Below are positions 1-7,653 of a stretch of DNA of 52,199 bases, piece by piece. Both the position numbers and the translations under genes were made by a program. The first letter of the stretch is position 1, and the number at the start of each line of letters is the position of its first letter. The stretch is from an uncultured Saprospiraceae bacterium (GTDB lineage Bacteria; Bacteroidota; Bacteroidia; Chitinophagales; Saprospiraceae): positions 1 to 52,199 of the forward strand of contig CALDSS010000136.1 in the NCBI GenBank assembly GCA_937924495.1, read 5' to 3'. Under the pieces are notes generated by a model. It saw nothing but the letters and a program-made list of their open reading frames with translations. It did not search any database and was not told the origin of the DNA.

Positions 1-621
1 TTGCCTCCCAATGGCGATTATCTAATCCAAGTGAGAAGAGAAGGTTATAAAAGCAATGAGATTGGGATTTCAACACATGGTGAGAAATTCATGAACCAAG
101 ACATTTCTATTGAACAAGCAGAAAGGTTCATCCAAGAAAAACCACAAGCAGTAGAAGCTATTGTGGAAGAAGAACCAAAAATCAATACTTCTCCTACTGA
201 AAGCGCAGCAGTGGTGGCTTATCAAGAAGAAACAACTTATACTGAGCCGGCAGTGACTTCATCAACTACGACTTCTAAAGTATATGATGATTTGACCTAT
301 ATTACCAAAGGAATATCCAAAAGAGATAATTTAGAATATAGTACACGTGCCCCACGGCACGGAGGAACTTATTATAAAATTCAGTTGATTGCCGATAAGA
401 CTTTTTCACCTTCTGCACCAAAATTTGCCAATCTGCAACATCTTGGTAGGTACGATACAGAGTATCTTTCTGAAAGAGGGATTTATCGAGTTTTGTTGGC
501 AGATTTTTTCTCCTTAGAATCAGCAAAGGAAGTTTTGCAAACGGTAAAAGAAAATGGTTTCAAAAGAGCCTTTGTTGTTAAATATATTGATGGTGAACGA
601 TTAGGGATGTTTTATCGTTAA
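1..621 (+). CDS. SPOR-like domain protein, 3' part only
   Basis: The frame is open to the left window edge, so this is the 3' end of a longer gene; the TTG at base 1 is probably an internal leucine codon. The first residues (LPPNGDYLIQVRREGY) resemble the end of a small beta-sandwich domain of the carboxypeptidase-regulatory/PEGA kind. A low-complexity E/T/P-rich linker follows (about residues 40-100). The last 80 residues (YYKIQLIADKTF... to ...GFKRAFVVKYIDGERLG) have the pattern of a SPOR-type domain: a beta strand, a Tyr/Arg-rich middle, an 'SLESAKEVLQTVKENGF' helix and a closing strand. SPOR domains bind denuded peptidoglycan, so an envelope role is likely but inferred. A terminator follows directly. 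Confidence 0.6.
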   Translation: MPPNGDYLIQVRREGYKSNEIGISTHGEKFMNQDISIEQAERFIQEKPQAVEAIVEEEPKINTSPTESAAVVAYQEETTYTEPAVTSSTTTSKVYDDLTYITKGISKRDNLEYSTRAPRHGGTYYKIQLIADKTFSPSAPKFANLQHLGRYDTEYLSERGIYRVLLADFFSLESAKEVLQTVKENGFKRAFVVKYIDGERLGMFYR

Positions 622-670
622 TATTGCGCAAACACACATTCGGCTTTCAAGAAAAAATAGCGAAATAAGA

Positions 671-698
671 GGCATTCCAAGTTGGGATGCCTTTTTTT
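671..698 (+). terminator. Rho-independent terminator after the SPOR-like gene
   Basis: An 8-bp stem (ggcattcc / gggatgcc, one G-T pair) with a 5-nt loop is followed by seven T. It lies 50 bases after the stop of the plus-strand gene and just before the 3' end of the convergent epimerase gene. Confidence 0.8.
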
Positions 699-712
699 AT
701 AAACGTCGTTTG

Positions 713-1759
713 CTAAGCTTTCTCTCCCTCCTTCTCCAAAGCCGCTTCATAAACTCTTCTCATTCCTTCTTCCATAGAAATAGTTGCTCTCCAGCCAAGG
801 TTGTTATTCACGTGATCCATGTTGGAGTAGCGAGAGAAAACACCGACCGGTTTGTCGAGTAGGCGTTTAATTTCAGGTTTGTAACCAGCAATTTTGCAGA
901 GCGTTTCGATGATTTCGATGAAGGTAGTCAAGCGCCCCATACCGATGTTGATGGCCGTACCATCTTTAATTTTCTCCATCGCTACAAAAATGCAATCCAA
1001 TACATCGTCAATGTGAACGAAATCACGTCCTTGCAGCCCCGTACCCCATACTTCAACAGGGTTCTCACGACGAGCGACACGCGCTGCAATCGCAGGAATC
1101 GGATAAGTTAAATCTTGATCTTCTCCATAGCCAGAAAACGGACGAATACACGTTACAGACAATCCATAATATTTTGCAGCAATGTGCGCGAGGTACTCGC
1201 CTGTCAATTTTGACCAACCATAAGTCATGTCAGGTTCACCCATTTTTTTAAAATCAATGTCTGTCTCGGAAAGTGCAATCGCATTGCCTTCTGCTTGCAA
1301 ATCTACTGGATAGGCTGCACTCGAACTTGGGTACAAAATCCGCTCAGGTTTATGGCGCGTGGCCCAATAGAAAAACTCCGCATCAATGGCCAAATCCATC
1401 GCCACCATCATTGGGTCACCATCAATGGTTGCACGTCCGCCAACAATTGCTGCAAAGTGAAATACATCCGTAAATTTATCGAACTCCAATCCGTAGGTAT
1501 CTTGAATGTATCGGTCATTTTGAGTGGCATTGCGCAAAAACTCACGGAAGTCTTCTTTCAAAAAGAGCAAACGACCATCACCAAAAACTTCGATGTCTTT
1601 GTTGTCACCAGTTTTTGCTTCTGGAAGCCATTCAGATGGGTGTTTTCCAACCAATAAATTATCAATAAAGAGAATTGTATCGTTAGTAGTATTGTATAAT
1701 CTTTTTACCATGTTGCGCCCTACAAATCCACAACCGCCTGATACCAAATGAATTTTCAT
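713..1759 (-). CDS. NAD-dependent nucleotide-sugar epimerase/dehydratase (extended SDR)
   Basis: An extended short-chain dehydrogenase/reductase of about 348 residues. The N-terminus has the Rossmann glycine motif GGCGFVGRN right after the chosen start (MKIHLVSGG), which is why the downstream ATG is preferred over the 7-residue-longer track start. Further along are the 'FHFAAIVGG' strand, the catalytic serine region (YPSSSAAYP) and the YxxxK pair (YGWSK). The C-terminal half (RPFSGYG, GRDFVHIDDV) is typical of NDP-sugar epimerases and dehydratases such as GDP-mannose 3,5-epimerase or UDP-glucuronate/UDP-glucose 4-epimerase. Exact substrate cannot be read from sequence. It would act in the cytoplasm making activated sugars for surface polysaccharide, but no glycosyltransferase neighbours are visible; the gene stands alone. 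Confidence 0.85.
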   Translation of the reverse strand: MKIHLVSGGCGFVGRNMVKRLYNTTNDTILFIDNLLVGKHPSEWLPEAKTGDNKDIEVFGDGRLLFLKEDFREFLRNATQNDRYIQDTYGLEFDKFTDVFHFAAIVGGRATIDGDPMMVAMDLAIDAEFFYWATRHKPERILYPSSSAAYPVDLQAEGNAIALSETDIDFKKMGEPDMTYGWSKLTGEYLAHIAAKYYGLSVTCIRPFSGYGEDQDLTYPIPAIAARVARRENPVEVWGTGLQGRDFVHIDDVLDCIFVAMEKIKDGTAINIGMGRLTTFIEIIETLCKIAGYKPEIKRLLDKPVGVFSRYSNMDHVNNNLGWRATISMEEGMRRVYEAALEKEGEKA

Positions 1760-1989
1760 GTCTATAGTGATTTTTTGCAAAGAAAAGAGTTCTTTTGAAA
1801 AGAGATATTATTCCGAAGTTTAATACGAAAAAATACTGGTTATTGTTGGGTGAAGTACAGGACAAAAGTAGAACGAAAGGATTACTAAACTTGATTTCAA
1901 AGTAACTCCAAAAATCTTTCTTTTAAAATCGAGCCTTAAATTTAGGGCGAAGTTCGTAGTTTGAATTCCCATACTTTCCCGCCATTTAT

Positions 1990-1997
1990 TACTTTTG
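1990..1997 (+). promoter_or_regulatory. Possible -7 box (TACTTTTG) for the 2031-4721 operon
   Basis: TACTTTTG matches the Bacteroidota -7 consensus TAnnTTTG, 33 bases before the first ATG of the operon. The nearest upstream TTTG (1960-1963) is 26 bases away, longer than the usual 17-23, so the assignment is weak. Confidence 0.35.
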
Positions 1998-2030
1998 CGA
2001 TTTTAAAAACGAGTTCCTTATAATCAAGTA

Positions 2031-2372
2031 ATGGAAGAGTGGCAATTTGATTTTGAATGGTTGCAAATTCAGCATAAGGTAAAAGCTATGTTAGGTAGCG
2101 AAAAAATGCCTGATTTGAATGGAGTTTTATTTCTTATTGGTATTCAAGAATTGGGGCAATTGAGAGAGAATTATACCAAAGAAGAAAAACAAGATTTGAT
2201 GCATATCGCTATCTGTCGCCTACTAAGTGAAGAAGGATATTTTAGTTTTAAAGGCATTGATCAGGACGGTTGGCCACATTGGGAACCAAGCCGTAATATT
2301 GACGTAAAAGGACTCAAAAACCAAGAGGTTTTATTAAAAACCAAAGTCATCGAATATTTCAAACAGTTTTAG
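2031..2372 (+). CDS. Small conserved protein, function unknown
   Basis: A 113-residue cytoplasmic protein with no signal peptide or membrane segment. It is rich in Glu, Trp and Leu; the middle (FLIGIQELGQLRENYTKEEKQDLMHIAICRLL) looks like two helices, and the end has an aromatic stretch (GWPHWEP). I recognise no named family, but the even composition and tight spacing to the next gene argue that it is real. It is the first gene of a tightly packed run: its stop is separated from the ATG of the cyclophilin gene by a single base, so the two are almost certainly co-transcribed. No function is assigned. Confidence 0.7.
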   Translation: MEEWQFDFEWLQIQHKVKAMLGSEKMPDLNGVLFLIGIQELGQLRENYTKEEKQDLMHIAICRLLSEEGYFSFKGIDQDGWPHWEPSRNIDVKGLKNQEVLLKTKVIEYFKQF

Positions 2373-2373
2373 A

Positions 2374-3021
2374 ATGAAAAATATCTACGGTCTTTTATTC
2401 GCTTTTGCACTCGTTTTTTCTTTGTCTAATTGCAACTCAAGTGATGGTTATACTTATGCAATGGTAGAGACGGAGTATGGAAACATGAAACTTCGTTTGT
2501 TCAATAGCACCCCTGGACATAGAGATAATTTTGTCAAATTAGCCAAAGAAGGGTTTTATGATGATTTATTATTTCATAGAATCATTGATGGATTTATGAT
2601 TCAGGGAGGCGATCCAGATTCCAAAGGTGCTCCTGCTGGCAAACAATTAGGAATGGGTGGGCCGGGTTATACTATTCCTGCTGAATTTGGTGCACCGCAC
2701 ATCAGTGGCGCATTAGCAGCTGCGCGAAATAACAATCCACAAAAAGAATCTTCTGGTTCTCAATTTTACATCGTTCACGGCAAACCCCAAACTGACCTAC
2801 AGTTAGATAATTTTCAAAAAATGAAAAATATCACCTATAGCCCTGAGCAAAGAAAATTGTACAAAGAAAAAGGTGGTACTCCTCAATTGGATATGGATTA
2901 TACCGTTTATGGAGAATTGGTGGAAGGAGCTGATGTAGTTGAGAAAATTGTCAAATTGCCAAAAGATGGCAGTAATCGTCCTTTGCAGGATGTGAAAATG
3001 AAAGTTCGAATTTTAGAGTAA
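2374..3021 (+). CDS. Cyclophilin-type peptidyl-prolyl isomerase, lipoprotein
   Basis: The N-terminus is a lipoprotein signal (MKNIYGLLFAFALVFSLSNC, lipid-anchored Cys at residue 20), so the enzyme should sit in the periplasm on a membrane. The rest is a single cyclophilin domain: 'YGNMKLRLF', 'FHRIIDGFMIQGGDP' (catalytic Arg in FHR and the FMIQGGDP signature), 'LAAARNNNP...SSGSQFYI' and 'DYTVYGELVEGADVVEKI'. Cyclophilins catalyse cis-trans isomerisation at Xaa-Pro bonds and help fold exported proteins. The gap before the signature carries an insert relative to the minimal bacterial form ('QLDNFQKMKN...GGTPQLD'), as commonly seen in this phylum. The next gene encodes a close paralogue 27 bases downstream. 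Confidence 0.92.
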   Translation: MKNIYGLLFAFALVFSLSNCNSSDGYTYAMVETEYGNMKLRLFNSTPGHRDNFVKLAKEGFYDDLLFHRIIDGFMIQGGDPDSKGAPAGKQLGMGGPGYTIPAEFGAPHISGALAAARNNNPQKESSGSQFYIVHGKPQTDLQLDNFQKMKNITYSPEQRKLYKEKGGTPQLDMDYTVYGELVEGADVVEKIVKLPKDGSNRPLQDVKMKVRILE

Positions 3022-3048
3022 TATTAAATAGAAAAAAGAATTCAACCC

Positions 3049-3927
3049 ATGCGTAATATAATTTTAGGTTTTGGAATCGTATTAATGCTGGCGAGTTGTG
3101 CCAAGCCAATTGCGAATTTCACTTATCAACAAGCGGAGAAAAAATCTTCAAACGTCAAGTTCAATAACCAGTCTAAAAAGGCAGAGAGTTATGAGTGGCA
3201 GTTTGGAGATGGGAATTCGTCAAGCGATGCCTCTCCAGATCATAGCTATTCAACTCCTGGTACTTACACGGTTATTTTGAATGCAAAAAAGGGAAAGAAA
3301 ACCTCGAAAGTAGAGAAAACCATAACCGTGGAAGGAAAAGAAATCTGCTTAGTAGTACTCGAAACAGATTTCGGGATAATGGAAATTGAGTTGTTTAATG
3401 AAACACCTCAGCATCAAGATAATTTTTTGAAGTTGGTAGAAGATGGTTTTTATGATGGCTTACTTTTTCATCGTGTCATTGATGGATTTATGATTCAAGG
3501 TGGTGATCCGCAGTCAAAAAATGCTAAACCTGGTAAAGCATTGGGTATGGGTGGCCCGGGTTATCTAATACCTGCTGAATTTGTAGATAATCTTGGGCAT
3601 GTAAAAGGTGCGCTGGCAGCCGCCAGAACCAATAATCCTAAAAAAGAATCATCTGGTTCACAATTCTACATTGTGCATGGTCAGCCTGTTTCTGCGGAGC
3701 AGTTATCAATGAATGAAAGCAGAAAAGGCTTTCGCTATCCACCAGAACTAAAAGCACAATATTTGGAATTGGGAGGAACTCCATTTTTGGATCAAGACTA
3801 TACCGTTTTTGGGAGAGTAGTAAAAGGATTGGATGTAATTGACAAAATCGCTAAAGTAGCCAAAGACGGTAGAGATCGCCCAACGGAAGATGTGTCTATG
3901 AAAATTCGAGTTAAAAAGAATAATTAA
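3049..3927 (+). CDS. PKD-domain cyclophilin lipoprotein
   Basis: A lipoprotein signal (MRNIILGFGIVLMLASC) leads into a PKD domain at roughly residues 25-95 (SYEWQFGDGNSSSDASPDHSY, then GTYTVILNAK), followed by a complete cyclophilin domain (FHRVIDGFMIQGGDP, LAAARTNNP, SSGSQFYI, DYTVFGRVVKGLDVIDKI). The cyclophilin part is clearly paralogous to the preceding gene, including the same inserted segment ahead of 'GGTP...LDQDYTVFG'. PKD domains are beta-sandwich modules found in extracellular proteins and usually serve as spacers or binding domains. The combination suggests an isomerase held away from the membrane or aimed at particular envelope clients; that is inference. It lies in the 2031-4721 operon. 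Confidence 0.92.
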   Translation: MRNIILGFGIVLMLASCAKPIANFTYQQAEKKSSNVKFNNQSKKAESYEWQFGDGNSSSDASPDHSYSTPGTYTVILNAKKGKKTSKVEKTITVEGKEICLVVLETDFGIMEIELFNETPQHQDNFLKLVEDGFYDGLLFHRVIDGFMIQGGDPQSKNAKPGKALGMGGPGYLIPAEFVDNLGHVKGALAAARTNNPKKESSGSQFYIVHGQPVSAEQLSMNESRKGFRYPPELKAQYLELGGTPFLDQDYTVFGRVVKGLDVIDKIAKVAKDGRDRPTEDVSMKIRVKKNN

Positions 3928-3932
3928 AAAAA

Positions 3933-4721
3933 ATGGTCAAAAAGAGAGGAAACAACGAAGAAGTAAAGAATCAAGTTTTGGGCTTGGATATAGGAGGAAG
4001 TGGTTGCAAAGCGGCCATCGTTGACATTACCACCGGTGCGTTTTTGACAGAACGCTTTAGGTTAGAAACGCCTCAACCCTCAACTCCAAAAGCAGTGGCT
4101 CAAACTGTAAAGAAGATAATTAATCACTTTGATTGGAAGGGAAGAGTAGGAGTTGGTTTTCCAGCAATTATAAAAAAAGGAGTAGCGCACAGTGCTGCAA
4201 ATATTCATAAAGATTGGTATTTGACCAATGTTGAGAAAGTCCTGTCAAAGGCAATTGATTTGCCTGTAAAAGTTACGAATGACGCGGATGCTGCTGGCAT
4301 TGCTGCTTTGAGATTTGGCGCAGGTAAAGGTAAGAAGGGTGTCGTACTTTTTTTAACTATCGGTACAGGAATAGGTTCCGCGCTCTTTTTAGACGGACAA
4401 TTGCTTCCAAATTCGGAATTTGGCCATGTATTTTTTAAAAAAGATATTGCTGAGAAATACGCGGCCAACTCCATTAGAAAGCGTGATGAATTGAGCTACA
4501 AACAATGGGGAAAACGCTGGAATGAATATCTAAAACACCTTGAAAGAATTGCTAATCCAGATCTTGTCATTCTTGGTGGTGGTGGTGGAAAAAAATTCAA
4601 TCAGTTTTCTGAATTCATTAAAGTTGATACAAAAGTAATTCCGGCCACCTTGCAAAACAATGCAGGAATCATCGGAGCAGCTATGTATGCTCATGAAAAT
4701 ATTAAGGCAGTTGGCGTTTAA
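3933..4721 (+). CDS. ppgK: ROK-family polyphosphate glucokinase
   Basis: A 262-residue ROK/ASKHA-fold sugar kinase. It shows the phosphate-1 loop (LGLDIGGSGCKAAIVD), the 'ETPQPSTPKAVAQTVKKII' segment and 'VTNDADAAGIAALRFGAGKG', the adenosine-side 'LTIGTGIGSALFLDGQLLPNSEFGH', and the C-terminal 'NAGIIGAAMYA'. The pattern follows mycobacterial-type polyphosphate/ATP glucokinase almost throughout (GIGSA, LIPNTEFGH, LQNxAGIxGAAM equivalents), so I favour PPGK, which phosphorylates glucose with polyphosphate or ATP. The classic ROK zinc motif is absent, as in PPGK. It starts 5 bases after the PKD-cyclophilin gene and ends the operon. Its last 20 bases overlap the 3' end of the convergent M48-like gene. 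Confidence 0.85.
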   Translation: MVKKRGNNEEVKNQVLGLDIGGSGCKAAIVDITTGAFLTERFRLETPQPSTPKAVAQTVKKIINHFDWKGRVGVGFPAIIKKGVAHSAANIHKDWYLTNVEKVLSKAIDLPVKVTNDADAAGIAALRFGAGKGKKGVVLFLTIGTGIGSALFLDGQLLPNSEFGHVFFKKDIAEKYAANSIRKRDELSYKQWGKRWNEYLKHLERIANPDLVILGGGGGKKFNQFSEFIKVDTKVIPATLQNNAGIIGAAMYAHENIKAVGV

Positions 4722-5532
4722 ATCTTGCGTAAGAATCTCCTAGCGTGATACTGCTTCCAGCACTACAATTATTGCGGTTCATAAATTCTTGAATTACCGC
4801 CATTCTTACTGTAGCATCAGGGCTTTTAGTTTGAATCCACTTAAATTCATTAAGATCATTATTGGCACGTTCCAATACATTTTTCAAGCCTGAAGGATCG
4901 TATCGAAATGGGCAAATTAAATTCATCGCAAAAGTATCAGCATGAATTACTGCTTCCCGCTCATAACCCATAATCTTAAAATACTCCGCTATTTCTTCTA
5001 GTTTTCTTGGATCTCTATCATTGAGAATGTCATCTAAAGAACGACCCTCAAATTGGTTAATAAGATTCTCTACTACCCAATCTCCATCTGCATAAGCGAC
5101 CTCATGTGCTATCACTCCCATCAATTCAGCGTTATTATTCAAAAATTTTAAAAGACCAGTATAAATAAAAAGCTCTCCTCCTGGCAGAACAAAGCTATTG
5201 CGCTCATTATCATCATGGATAATATTTATTTTCCAATCTAAATCAAGTCGTCTATCAACTGCATGTGTATTGATAACCACTTTAAAAATGGAATCTCTCA
5301 GATACTGATACACTTGTTGATTTGCTGGATCGTTTTCATCCAAAACAGAAAAGGAAACGGGATTGGTATCAATGAAATTTGCAATTTTATTCCCGATCAA
5401 ACTTTGTTCCTCGATAGAAAACTCATTTGGATTTTTTGCAACTTCATTCTTAGGATCTGTTCTACAATTGGAGAAAAGGAGAATAATAGCAAGACATGCT
5501 ATGAATGGAATGTGTAGTTTGTTTGGTAACAT
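4702..5532 (-). CDS. M48-like peptidase lipoprotein with lost zinc ligands
   Basis: The chosen start (MLPNKLHIPF) gives a lipoprotein signal ending LLFSNC, with Cys about residue 23; the track start ten codons earlier would bury it. The body resembles M48 peptidases of the BepA/Oma1/LoiP group: 'FVLPGGELFIYTGLLKFLNNNAELMGVIAHEVAYADG...' and a later '...ADTFAMNLICPFRYDPSGL'. In an active M48 enzyme the motif is HExxH followed by a glutamate in ExxAD. Here it reads HEVAY (about residue 140) and VIHAD (about residue 196), so the second His and the third ligand Glu are both replaced. The fold is probably kept and catalysis lost, suggesting a chaperone-like or regulatory pseudo-peptidase. Its 3' end overlaps ppgK by 20 bases. 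Confidence 0.85.
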   Translation of the reverse strand: MLPNKLHIPFIACLAIILLFSNCRTDPKNEVAKNPNEFSIEEQSLIGNKIANFIDTNPVSFSVLDENDPANQQVYQYLRDSIFKVVINTHAVDRRLDLDWKINIIHDDNERNSFVLPGGELFIYTGLLKFLNNNAELMGVIAHEVAYADGDWVVENLINQFEGRSLDDILNDRDPRKLEEIAEYFKIMGYEREAVIHADTFAMNLICPFRYDPSGLKNVLERANNDLNEFKWIQTKSPDATVRMAVIQEFMNRNNCSAGSSITLGDSYARFKRQLP

Positions 5533-5597
5533 GGTTATTTTCAGACTTGTGACAGGGGGCACAATAAGGAATGGTGTAGAAATAAATTGACTTTCTT

Positions 5598-5697
5598 GGA
5601 TAGGTTATTTTTGCTTCAATCAAGGCGACAAAACCGGAGTTTAGCCATAGCTAAATGAGGATTTTGTCAACGCAGAGTGAAGTAAAAAGAAACAGTT
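5598..5697. repeat. About 100-bp imperfect palindrome with TAGC core
   Basis: Two arms of about 45 bases face each other around 'tttagc-cata-gctaaa' (5639-5654). The arms share 'gacaaaa' (left) and 'ttttgtc' (right) and outer 'cttcaa/tgaag' blocks, with mismatches between. No ORF is present. It has the look of a dispersed hairpin element, and it shares the AGCC(A/G)TAGCTAA core with the larger palindrome at 36741-36910. Confidence 0.5.
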
Positions 5698-5841
5698 AAG
5701 AATGAAAATTTATTTTTTCATCATTCCTAAAGGTGGGCGCTAACACAAAGTCACAAAAAATATGCCATAGGGCAAAGAAAAAAAGCCACCTTTTGCAAGG
5801 CAGCCTTTTTGAAGAATCTTTTTTATACAAAAACTAATATT

Positions 5842-7257
5842 TTAGTACACTGACAATTTCTCTTTCTCAAATTTATTGATAAAATCAGTAATCTCTGTCA
5901 TCTTAGACAATCGTGGTTCTGCTTCAAAAAGGAAACGGTGACTGCCAAAATCCTCCGACAAAACCTCCTCTAAGTAATAGAGTGCTTCTGAAACTCTACC
6001 CATTACTACCTGATAAGCAATTCTATAATATTTTAAAGAAGAACAACTATGATAGGTAGAGGCCTTATCCACCATTTCTAGTGCCTTTTCCAATTCATTG
6101 ATCTGATATAAGAACTCAATATAAGTAGTCCAATTTTCTAAAACGTCAGGACCAATTTCAATCATTCGATTGAAGTATTTGCGTGCATGCTCTGGCTTAC
6201 CCATTTTGGCATAGGTCTGCCCCAAACCTCTGAAGATTTCTTCTCGTAGCGGAAACAGATTAATGGCTTTTTTATAATGCAATAGCGCATTCTTAAAATC
6301 ACCTTCACGCTGATAACACTCTCCCAATTGAAAATAAGCTTCTTCGTTAAATTCATTTTCATCAATCGCCATGAAAAGGAATTTTTTGGCTGCAGGAATC
6401 TTATTTAGTTTGGCGTAGCAAACCGCTATTTTGAGATACATATCCGCATCCGCATTAAATTTTCGAGCACATTCCTCAAAATACCTTAATGCTTTTTCAT
6501 ACTGGTTGGTATTGAAACAAACCTCTGCACAATAACGGAAGGCCATATCCTTGGTCTCATCAATGACCATGGCAAATTCGTATGCCTCAATCGCTTCCCT
6601 ATAGCGACAGCCGTATTCCAAACCTGTACCCAAATTAAACCATCCCCACCAGGAGTAAGGGTCATGGTCAACTACTTTTTTAAATAGTTCAATGTTTTTC
6701 TCCTGATAACATAGGCGGTTCATACACCACCACATTTTCTCTAAAGCTTCGGTATTGGTTGGGTCCAACTCGATAGCTCTTTTTAGTGTTTGATAAGTCT
6801 TGTTCATTTCGCCTTTGCGTTCTCGAACCAGTGCTTCATAAAAGTAAACTAGGCTCAAGTCTTGTTTATTAATTATTGAATCTTGAAGTTCATAAAGGAT
6901 TTCAACAGACTCATCAAATTGTTCGAGGTCTGCCAAGATCCACGCTTTATGTAATTTTAAGTCGAAACTACCCGGCACCATAGCCTCAGCTTTTCTCAGT
7001 TCTCTGAGTGCTTGTTCTGGTTTTTCTAAAAAGATAAAAAGATGTACTTTTCGAAACAGAAATTCTACCGTGTATGGGTATAATTCTATCGCTTCATCTA
7101 CCACCTCAAGCCCTTGATTATACAACCATTCGAGCTCATAATAATCGAGCAATCGATTATAATCATCTTGATTATAAAACCTATTTTCCCCTACCCTTGT
7201 AGAGGTTTCATATTGAACGACTAATTCAAATAGTGGTCTTTGTGGTGTAAAATTCAT
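5842..7257 (-). CDS. Tetratricopeptide repeat protein
   Basis: A 471-residue soluble protein made almost wholly of TPR-type helical pairs. Repeats are visible as 'ALRELRKAEAMVPGSFDLKLHKAWILADLEQFDESVEIL', 'YQTLKRAIELDPTNTEALEKM', 'AIEAYEFAMVIDETKDMAFRYCAEVCFNTNQYEKALRYF', 'AYFQLGECYQREGDFKNALLHYKKAINLFP' and 'GLGQTYAKMGKPEHARKYFNRMIEIGP'. No signal peptide or catalytic motif is present. TPR scaffolds mediate protein-protein contacts, and the partner cannot be told from here. The gene is monocistronic, with a 143-base unassigned gap and the palindrome downstream and a 396-base gap upstream. Confidence 0.85.
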   Translation of the reverse strand: MNFTPQRPLFELVVQYETSTRVGENRFYNQDDYNRLLDYYELEWLYNQGLEVVDEAIELYPYTVEFLFRKVHLFIFLEKPEQALRELRKAEAMVPGSFDLKLHKAWILADLEQFDESVEILYELQDSIINKQDLSLVYFYEALVRERKGEMNKTYQTLKRAIELDPTNTEALEKMWWCMNRLCYQEKNIELFKKVVDHDPYSWWGWFNLGTGLEYGCRYREAIEAYEFAMVIDETKDMAFRYCAEVCFNTNQYEKALRYFEECARKFNADADMYLKIAVCYAKLNKIPAAKKFLFMAIDENEFNEEAYFQLGECYQREGDFKNALLHYKKAINLFPLREEIFRGLGQTYAKMGKPEHARKYFNRMIEIGPDVLENWTTYIEFLYQINELEKALEMVDKASTYHSCSSLKYYRIAYQVVMGRVSEALYYLEEVLSEDFGSHRFLFEAEPRLSKMTEITDFINKFEKEKLSVY

Positions 7258-7522
7258 ACTCTTTTTATATTCGAAACTTTCTGTCTTGTAAATGTAAGTA
7301 AGAATGCAATTTGAAAAATCCTATAATGTTGGAACGGTAGGGGTTTTTAAGAAAACGGTGGGAAGTATTTAAGATTCATTTTTTTAGTAATATGTTGTCA
7401 TTTTACCGCAAAACGCCTTTCTAAAAAATTATTCAATATCTAAAAACCTGATAATCAAAGTATTAACCCTATTAAACTATACAAAAACCTCTAGCAAATT
7501 CCATTTAGCCGATAAGAATCCA

Positions 7523-7530
7523 TAAATTTG
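7523..7530 (+). promoter_or_regulatory. Possible ftsK -7 box (TAAATTTG)
   Basis: TAAATTTG fits TAnnTTTG and lies 123 bases before the ftsK ATG. No clear TTG stands 17-23 bases upstream, so support is partial. If real, transcription starts near 7537 and the perfect inverted repeat at 7571-7618 sits in the ftsK leader. Confidence 0.35.
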
Positions 7531-7570
7531 TAGTTTAGGGAAAACTCAAGAGTTCATCTGCTCTAAAATA

Positions 7571-7618
7571 GTCTTTGTTCTGAAATAATTTGTATGTAAA
7601 TTATTTCAGAACAAAGAC
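7571..7618. repeat. Perfect 21-bp inverted repeat, 6-nt loop, upstream of ftsK
   Basis: The left arm 7571-7591 (gtctttgttctgaaataattt) and right arm 7598-7618 are exact reverse complements, separated by gtatgt. There is no T-run on either side, so it is not an ordinary terminator. The right arm ends 35 bases before the ftsK start codon. The rest of the 7258-7653 gap shows nothing recognisable apart from the -7 box at 7523. Confidence 0.85.
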
Positions 7619-7653
7619 CAATAACGTAGAATCGACTCCAAAAGAATTTATAA

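Noticed and set aside
1295-1657. 120-residue plus-strand ORF
   Set aside because: Shadow of the epimerase gene, with no protein-like pattern.
5775-5818. Terminator-like hairpin after the TPR gene
   Set aside because: The stem (gccacctt/aaggcagc) has two mismatches in eight pairs, and only the A/T runs are convincing.
7571-7618. dif/XerCD recombination site next to ftsK
   Set aside because: The arms are perfectly symmetric and much longer than the 11-6-11 dif layout, and do not match XerC/XerD half-site consensus.
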